Assembly: GCA_009809945.1 (NCBI GenBank)
Contig: WTPW01000326.1
Span: forward strand, 163,599 to 227,598
From: Gigaspora margarita
Lineage: Eukaryota > Glomeromycota > Glomeromycetes > Diversisporales > Gigasporaceae
Reading direction: 5' to 3'
Length of the DNA stretch: 64,000 nucleotides
Below, in pieces: positions 57,345 through 64,000 of this stretch. A program made the position numbers and the translations under genes. The notes beneath the pieces were generated by a model. That model was given only the letters and a program-made list of their open reading frames with translations. It made no database searches and was not told where the DNA came from. Every line of letters begins with the position of its first letter. Position 1 is the stretch's first letter.

Positions 57345-58639
57345 GATTCCGATTCTGATGATTGATTTTTATCCACCTGCCATTACTATACGTGATTCGT
57401 AAAATCGTAAGTGCTAATTCCCCAAATTCGCCTTCCAAATTGTTTTATAATTGCCGTGTTTCTAGACATAAACAATGAATTATTTGAATATAAAAATTGA
57501 TTGTATTCATATTTCTGAATCATGCTATAATAATTCTCTAAATAATTCGTCGGTCCTGTCTATAAAATAATAATGAGAATAATAATAACAAATATTCGTT
57601 ATATGTGTATATGTTGTACGTCGGAATAGAGTCTTGGTAGATTTAGAATCAATATAAGTTGATTCTAAATACATTTATGTTGAAACGAAATTTTAATTCA
57701 CTTAAATCGGTAAAGAATTTCGAACTAACTTAAAGGTGATTCCGATTCCGATTCCATTTAGCGCTTATTCAATTAAAAATATTAAATTAATTTAATCAGA
57801 AGCTATGATATTTATGCATATAATTTCTGCGTCATTTCTCAATTTATATCAATATTAATCAATATGACTAATGCATTAGTAAATTTGAAAACAATAAACA
57901 CCATTTTTGCAAACCGATATAAAATTAATTAAGGGTAGGGAGTACTATTTTAAAATTATATATAATCTTAATGGTAAATTTTTTTTATAATTAATGTTAT
58001 GAAAAATTATATTAAGTAAACTCATTTTTATACTTAAGACAAGTTTGTAGAGCAGGTTTTTTGATTCTAACATAGTAAAATTATTACAATTGGTTAAAAA
58101 CTCAGTAAAAAATATATTTTTAAAGATTAGGTATTAAAATTTAGTAATAAAACTAACTTATAAATTTACGTAAATTGACCAATCAGAATTAGCGATCTTG
58201 TGTACCCTCAGAAAAATTTGGGCTCACCCAAAAAAACTTTGTGATATATATATCTATATTTTTTTAAAATATAATAATAATTCAAAATTTTACCATAATA
58301 GATAAATTGTTTTATTTATATTTTGTAAAATTTTATGAAAATTAATTGTAATTTAAAAAGTTTATTAGTAGCATATATCAGTTTTATATGAAAATTTCAA
58401 AATACCATATAAAACTATATAAAAATGATCTATGTACCCCCTATCCTTAAAATAATAGTCATTTATTCTTTATAATCTTGATTGACCTTTTTTTTTGAAA
58501 ATTATAAAACAATTTAAAATGAATTATAATTAAAATTACCCATGGTGATGATCACCACATTACACAGTAAGATCATGTGTAATGTTAAATTAAATAAATA
58601 AACTTTTTGATCTAATCAAATTTGATCTACTTTTACTTT
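57345..58639. other. non-coding
   Basis: 57,640-57,670 has GATTTAGAATCAATATAAG followed by its partial inverse TTGATTCTAAAT. No gene or repeat family was recognised. Confidence 0.4.
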
Positions 58640-59700
58640 TTTTCAGAGCTTCTTGTCATCGTACCTGGAATCGTCATTCGTCCCTGCTGTTTCCGTTTGT
58701 CGCTGCAAATGCTAATTGTCTTGGAGTCAGTGCTAAGTATTCATTTTCTTTTTTTTCGCAGTACTAACTAGCTCTTCTTTTCAGTTTCTTTGCAGGTAAC
58801 GTGTGTCATTCAGGATGGGTTACTGGAATACGTTCATCATTGGTGCCGTGTATTTTTCACTTAGTTGTGCTTGTAGTGCCAGTGTGATTCACTGCATTGT
58901 TAGTACGTCAAATTGGACTTTGAGCTATGTATTTATTTTTTTTCTGCTTTTTTTTAGTTTTCAATACTGTGTTTTCGCAGTACTAATTACATCTTCTTTT
59001 CAGGTAACAACAGGTAGCGTTCAGATAGGTTGCCAGAATATGTTTCATTGATGCAAAATATTTGTCACATTGTATTTGACATTGTGTTCATTATTTTAGC
59101 ATCATGCTGGTGATTTACTGCGCTATGGCATGCCGAATTGAACTTTGAAGCTAAGTATTCATTTTTTTTCTTGTTTGTGTTGTGTTCTAAAAGTACTCAT
59201 TTTTTTTTCTTGTTTGTGTTGTGTTCTAAAAGTACTAACTAACTCTTTCTTTTCAGGTGATGGGTATCATTCAGATAGATTACTAGAATACTTTCGTTGT
59301 TAGTGTTGAATATTTGGCATCAAATTGGACTTTGGAGCTTATTATTCATTTTTTTCTTGTTTGTGTGTTCTAGAAGTACTAGCTAACTCTTTCTTTTTTG
59401 ATGACGGGTATGGAATATATTCTCTGTTGGTACGCTGAATTAAGGGGGTTTTTTTTAGTGTTGTGGTCTAAAAGTATTAACTAACTCTTCTTTTCAGGCG
59501 ACGGTAATACATTCGCTGCTAATGCCAAAGATTTGTCGCTTAATGTCGTGCTAGTAATTTACTGCGCTGTTGTACAGTACGTCAAATTGGACTTTGGAGC
59601 TAATTATTCTTTTTTTTCAGTGTTGTGTTCTAGAAGTCCTAACTAACTCTTTCTTTTAGGTAACGGTTGTCATTCAGATAGGTTACTGGAATACGTTCAT
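58640..59700 (+). repeat. tandem array of intron-3'-end-like modules, about six units
   Basis: Each unit carries a TACTAAC branch-site match or close variant, then about 10-15 pyrimidine-rich bases and a TTTTCAG. Modules start near 58,763, 58,978, 59,231, 59,378, 59,475 and 59,637. In the first, second and last units the AG is directly followed by GTAAC. Between modules, text such as GTCATTCAGATAGGTTACTG, GAATACGTTCATT and ACGTCAAATTGGACTTTGGA recurs. Unit length varies from about 100 to 250 bp, and one unit has an internal ~50-bp duplication (near 59,160-59,235). The inter-module text has stops in the frames I followed, so coding exons are unlikely. It could be an exon-intron module amplified in tandem, or chance satellite text. 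Confidence 0.7.
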
Positions 59701-59754
59701 TACAAGTATCGAGTTTTTCTGAGTTGCATTTGGCGTTTTGTGTACAGAAATTAG

Positions 59755-59785
59755 GTTTAGGTTAGGGTTAGGGTTAGGGTTTAAT
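59755..59785. repeat. interstitial TTAGGG tract
   Basis: Three perfect TTAGGG units with GGTTTAGG before and GGGTTTAA after. It lies at the border between the CpG-richer and CpG-poor parts. Confidence 0.75.
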
Positions 59786-59789
59786 TATA

Positions 59790-60126
59790 TTAGACTGAGG
59801 GTTAGGAAAAAGGAGCAAAGCAGAGGCGATAGCTGAAGTGAGTAATTGCAATTGTTAATAATCGTTTATATAAATTGGTAGTGTTTATATATGTAATAGT
59901 GATGTCTTTTACTTATTAATAAAAAGAATTTAGTAATTATGATGTTATAGTACTATGTACGTTTTGATTGGTTGTTTCATAATCACGCGATATAGGTTGT
60001 TATAAATAAAATTTTTGGTTATACAAATAGTAGTGATCGTTACCACTAGTTATGGTTAGAAATATTCATTTAAAATATAAAAAAATATTTAATTTATGAA
60101 AAAAGAAATTTATAGAATTACTTAGT

Positions 60127-60130
<4 letters not shown>
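59790..60130. other. non-coding
   Basis: No feature recognised. Confidence 0.35.

Positions 60131-60203
<73 letters not shown>
60131..60203. repeat. homopolymer of about 73 T
   Basis: An uninterrupted T run. On the minus strand it would be a poly(A) tail of a retro-element, but no body is recognisable next to it. Length may be inaccurate because such runs are hard to sequence. Confidence 0.85.
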
Positions 60204-60207
<4 letters not shown>

Positions 60208-60323
60208 ATAAACCTCTTTTTTATATTAATGAATTAATATTAAAGTTATATAATAAGTTAAAAATTTTTTTGCTTATATAAATAATAAATTTTTAGCAGA
60301 AAAACTATAAATTTTTGAATGAC

Positions 60324-60553
60324 TAGTGTTGGCACATGACCAGGTTATAACAGGTCATATGGAGTGTTACATATTAAAACAGCCCTTGTTTGCAATTTTT
60401 TGAAAAATGAGTTTTCATTAGATTTATATAAATTTTGACATGATCGATATTTTTCAATTAAATTAACTTTGCATGGTCTTAGTAAAGTTATATGACTTCA
60501 CTAATTGAACTTAGTAATATGACCTGTTATGATCTGGTCATGTGCTAACACTG
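60324..60553. mobile_element. hAT MITE, second copy of the 27.5 kb family, interrupted
   Basis: TAGTGTTGGCACATGACCAGG and CATGTGCTAACACTG are the ends. The flanking octamers TGAATGAC and GTAAAGAC match at 5 of 8. About 60,361-60,478 is a truncated copy of the element at 10,267-10,614 that replaces part of the palindrome. Confidence 0.65.
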
Positions 60554-60561
60554 GTAAAGAC

Positions 60562-62421
60562 AGTATAAAGGCAATCCTTGGTTATTATTTTGTTAATATA
60601 AATATGACTATTAATATGAGGATTTTTACCAATTTATCTTTTATAAATAAAAGATGATAGTTTAACTTGATATTTTTTGATTGTTTTTAAATTTTATTAA
60701 ATATAATAAATCTGATATCTAATATATTAAACATTGTCATTTTTCAACTGGCAAAATTTAATAAATGACACATATTAATTAAAGATTGACAAAATTTTTA
60801 ATTGATACAGAACATATATTCTAGTTATTTATTCTAGCTATATTTATTTTTATATTTATACTAGCTATATTAATTATTGCAAATGTGATTATTGGGATGA
60901 TAGCTCTTCTATAAGGCAATTTTACTTTTTACATTTGTAGCAATTTATATTATCTATTTGTAACACTAACTGTGCTTGTAAAACTTTTCACATGCTTGTA
61001 GCTTTGAGGGAATACTATTCAATTTGGATAGGCTCTAAAGAAACATTTTATCTCATATAGTTATTAAATTAATTTAAGAAGTTTATTGGTAACAAATTGG
61101 TTTTGTCACAACTAAATTGAAAATTTTCTTCTTGTACAGGTTGCCCAATTGTTTGATGAATAATTGTAAAACATAACTATATAGTATTTTTCAGAATCTG
61201 CAATAAATTAAAAAATGTATTATTTAAAATTTGTTTTATAATTATATATTGTATTTATAATCCTGAAACTGACATGGTTTAAACCATTTTAAAAAACTAC
61301 AAAGTAATATATGCTATAAATTCTGTTAGCAAGACATACTAGCAAATTCGATTATTAATATTTTAAGATTATGCAAGCTAAATGTGGGTTGACCCAATAA
61401 TAGTTCTAATTGTTGTATTTGATAGATCATTAACAGCTTTAATATAAAAATATAATCCTCTTGCAAAATAAAATAAAGGGTTACAATGTCAATTCTGGAG
61501 AAGATCAGTATTATAGCTATATTATAATATATTTGAATTGGAAATAAACAAATAAATAAACAATACATTATCAAATCTGATGATGGCCCTTTTGAAAGGT
61601 TTTTTTTATACTAAGTAAATATTAATTTTGGCTTTAAGTAAAGTTGTAGAACAGGTTCTTACAGTTCTATAGCTAAAAAATATTGAAATCAGACTAGTAA
61701 ATAAGAAAATATAAGTAAAAATATCTTACAATATCTTTAAATTATATAAAAATATTATAATACAAGCCTGATTTAGATTTCATACTATGTTGTTTATATA
61801 TTTGTTTTGCCCCAATTTCAATTATAAAAATAATATCAATCTTATCTGGATATTGAAAAATTTAGTAAGCTTTCAAATGCATTATAAAATAAAAATAAAT
61901 ATTCTTGTAACTCAGACAAAGGTACAGAATTATTTGGCAAAATATATAGAGTTCAATTTTATTTGCTTTAATAATCTAATAATTACAATATATTAAGTTA
62001 ATTTTAAATTGCTTATTAATTAAAATTAGACTTTTCTAACCAACTGAGTCAGTTTAGAATTTTACTGCAATATAAGGTGATTTAAACCCACAAAAATTCA
62101 ATTAAAATTTTACTCTATATTGATGTTAAAATATTGATAATGCTTTGTTGGCTGTTATATAATCCTGTAAATAACTATTATAGCATTTTACTATATAGTA
62201 GAATTAATGTTAACATAGTATAAATATTAGATGCTGTCTCAATAAGAAAAGTAGTCTAGCTGTAGTATGGATTGTCATCAAAAATGCTTAAAATAGTACA
62301 GATCTTGTAGAATGCACAGGAAAATTTTATATAATAGCACAATAAATATGGCACAGATATTATAGCAAAGAGTAGCATGTAATATGAAATGGTATGTTCA
62401 GATAACATGTATATATATATT
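60562..62421. other. AT-rich non-coding
   Basis: Frames at 61,326-61,574 (minus) and 61,787-61,996 (plus) show no motif and follow from base composition. No repeat ends recognised. Confidence 0.4.
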
Positions 62422-63727
62422 TAGAGATGTGTGAATGCAGGTTTTTTTGCCTTTGCATTGCATAATGCAGCATTATGCAGTATGATGCATTATGCAATCA
62501 TGCAATCTTTATATAATATAATTACTTAATTAGTTTTTAATTAAGAATCATACTAATGCATAGAATAGTGTATATAACTAATTAGCACACTTTCAAATTG
62601 TTGAAATCAGCAAGAACTAGTTATTTGAAAGTTCAAAAGTAGTCAAGTTAGGTTGTATTACTAATGCAGTAGTTTACTGTATATATTAAATTATTTTATC
62701 ATAACTTATTGTAAAAATTTTTTTACAAAAAATTACAAACAACTATAATGATACTGTATATAGTTGAAGTTGTGTTGGAATATAGTTAAAATTCTGTTAT
62801 AATTTATTATAAAAGTTTTGCTATAAATTGCTATTATAATACACTTTTTGTATTGGAGTTATAGTTGTAAATTCTACAATATTATTATTTACTGTAAATA
62901 AGTTTTGCTGTAAAAAATAATGACAATTGTGATACATATTATGCAATTAAGATTAAATTAATTATTGTACTAAAATTATATTATATTTGTTAAAAAAGTT
63001 TGTTGCAAACCTATATTTTGCTAATTATAGCATGATTAAAATTAACTTGTATCAAAATTGAATTGATTTTAATATAGTTATGTTTGAGTTAATTCAGTTA
63101 TTGTAATTTTTATTGTAAGCTATTGTAAATAATTTCTATTGAAGTTATTTAGTAATTTGGTTACTTTATATATTAAGTTAGTTGTATTGAAATTATTGTA
63201 TAATATTATAGAACCAAAATAAATAATATAAATAAAATTCTTATTGTGTAATATTGTAAAAATATTTTGTTATTTGGGCAATTATAGTATTGGTTAAAGA
63301 TATAGTTGTTTTGCATTGAAGTTATTTTGATTTTTATGCAATTAAGGTAAATAAGCTCACATTGAAATTATAATTTTTATAGAAGTTATTGTACTGTAAA
63401 AAAACCTTGTTATAGAACTTACTTGTATTTTGGCAAGTTGGTATGTGATCAAGATTGAGTTAGTTCATATCAAATTATTTTTGATTTTATTATGAGTTTT
63501 TGTTAATATTAATCTATAACATGTAGTTCATTAATATATGTTTTAATGAAATATATAATTTATAAGTTCTAATTTAAAAAAATATTGTTAGAATAAAAGC
63601 AAATTATATAATTTTATTATATAATAATCTCTATGTGCATTTTTAAATTTTACAAACCTTGCATTGCATTATGCAACATTATGCATTGCATAATGTAGCA
63701 TGAATAAATGCATAAGGCACATCTTTA
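62422..63727. mobile_element. non-autonomous hAT-like element, 1.3 kb
   Basis: TAGAGATGTGTGAATGCA at the left and TGCATAAGGCACATCTTTA at the right are inverted; subterminal TTGCATTGCATAATGCA words occur in both arms. TATATATT is identical on both sides (62,414-62,421 and 63,728-63,735), though such a TA-rich octamer is weak evidence. The interior is a degenerate repeat of TTATTGTAA, TTGAAGTTATT and GTTGTATTG words without a coding frame. Confidence 0.65.
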
Positions 63728-63735
63728 TATATATT

Positions 63736-64000
63736 ACACATGTGTTGGCTTGAACAGATACAGGATATAGATATGATTTTCTAGATCATATAAACTCTAA
63801 CTCTCTGACCTAATCCCAGATGATCAATATCATATCACAATTAGATCTACATAAGTTTTTTTTTGTATTTATTTTTTTATTGCATTTATTTTTTATTGCA
63901 TTTATTTTATTTTATTTATTTTTTTTATTGTTTTATTTTTTTTTATGATTATTTAGTTTTTATCTTTCACTTTTCTCTTTTTTAGATCTTTAGATAACAG
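63736..64000. other. AT-rich right edge, T-rich low complexity
   Basis: From 63,850 onward it is mostly TTTTATTTATTTT-type sequence. No gene seen. Confidence 0.5.

Noticed and set aside
58803-59051. 82-codon plus-strand frame
   Set aside because: It spans two modules of the splice-like array including their pyrimidine tracts, so it is unlikely to be translated as read.
61326-61996. Frames of 69-82 codons in AT-rich DNA
   Set aside because: No motif, no splice partner, and a composition equal to the surroundings.

Overview
The window looks like a piece of a fungal nuclear genome, most likely an arbuscular mycorrhizal fungus (Glomeromycotina, Rhizophagus-like). The reasons are extreme A+T richness, a fungal-type Zn2Cys6 DNA-binding protein with no close gene neighbours, short GT-AG introns, TTAGGG-type telomere-like tracts, and a very dense load of hAT, MULE, Harbinger-like and Tc1/mariner-like transposon remnants. 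The taxon is inferred from style and is not proven by a marker gene.

Gene content is very low. The only convincing intact protein gene is a Zn2Cys6 factor at 47,032-47,799 (minus). Two transposase genes are recognisable but dead. One is an hAT transposase (about 29,790-31,926, plus) inside a complete 4.1 kb hAT element with 8-bp target duplications. The other is a MULE transposase with a CCHC zinc knuckle (17,751-19,572, minus). A few short open stretches (39.8, 42.1, 42.9 and 49.3 kb) and a duplicated decayed coding fragment (39.1 and 57.0 kb) are described cautiously.

Layout. 0.9-5.0 kb: composite of palindromic repeats, a 602-bp-offset direct duplication and a tandem satellite of about 320 bp. 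5.9-9.0 kb: an inverted-repeat-bounded block filled with units of about 190 bp that are themselves palindromic. 9.6-11.7 kb: A+C-skewed low-complexity DNA. 12.3-17.4 kb: MITEs, including a MITE inside a MITE, and two related foldback elements of about 0.9-1.05 kb. 17.75-22.34 kb: dead MULE abutting a 2.76 kb terminal-inverted-repeat element. 22.4-25.1 kb: more MITEs. 25.6-26.1 kb: a GC-rich tRNA-derived SINE-like element. 26.96-32.6 kb: a tRNA-headed repeat split by an hAT MITE and by the complete hAT element. 32.7-37.1 kb: MITEs and a palindromic array. From about 37.8 to 59.8 kb the sequence changes: CpG becomes common, tandem palindromic satellites stop, and elements with clean TIRs and target duplications, minisatellites and the Zn2Cys6 gene appear. 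At 58.6-59.7 kb a tandem array repeats a near-perfect intron 3' end (TACTAAC, pyrimidine tract, CAG), often followed directly by GTAAC. After 59.8 kb the CpG-poor, repeat-rich state returns.

No operon-like or pathway relationship among genes is visible; the window is mainly a record of nested transposon insertion and decay. Exact element boundaries come from reading inverted repeats and target duplications by eye.
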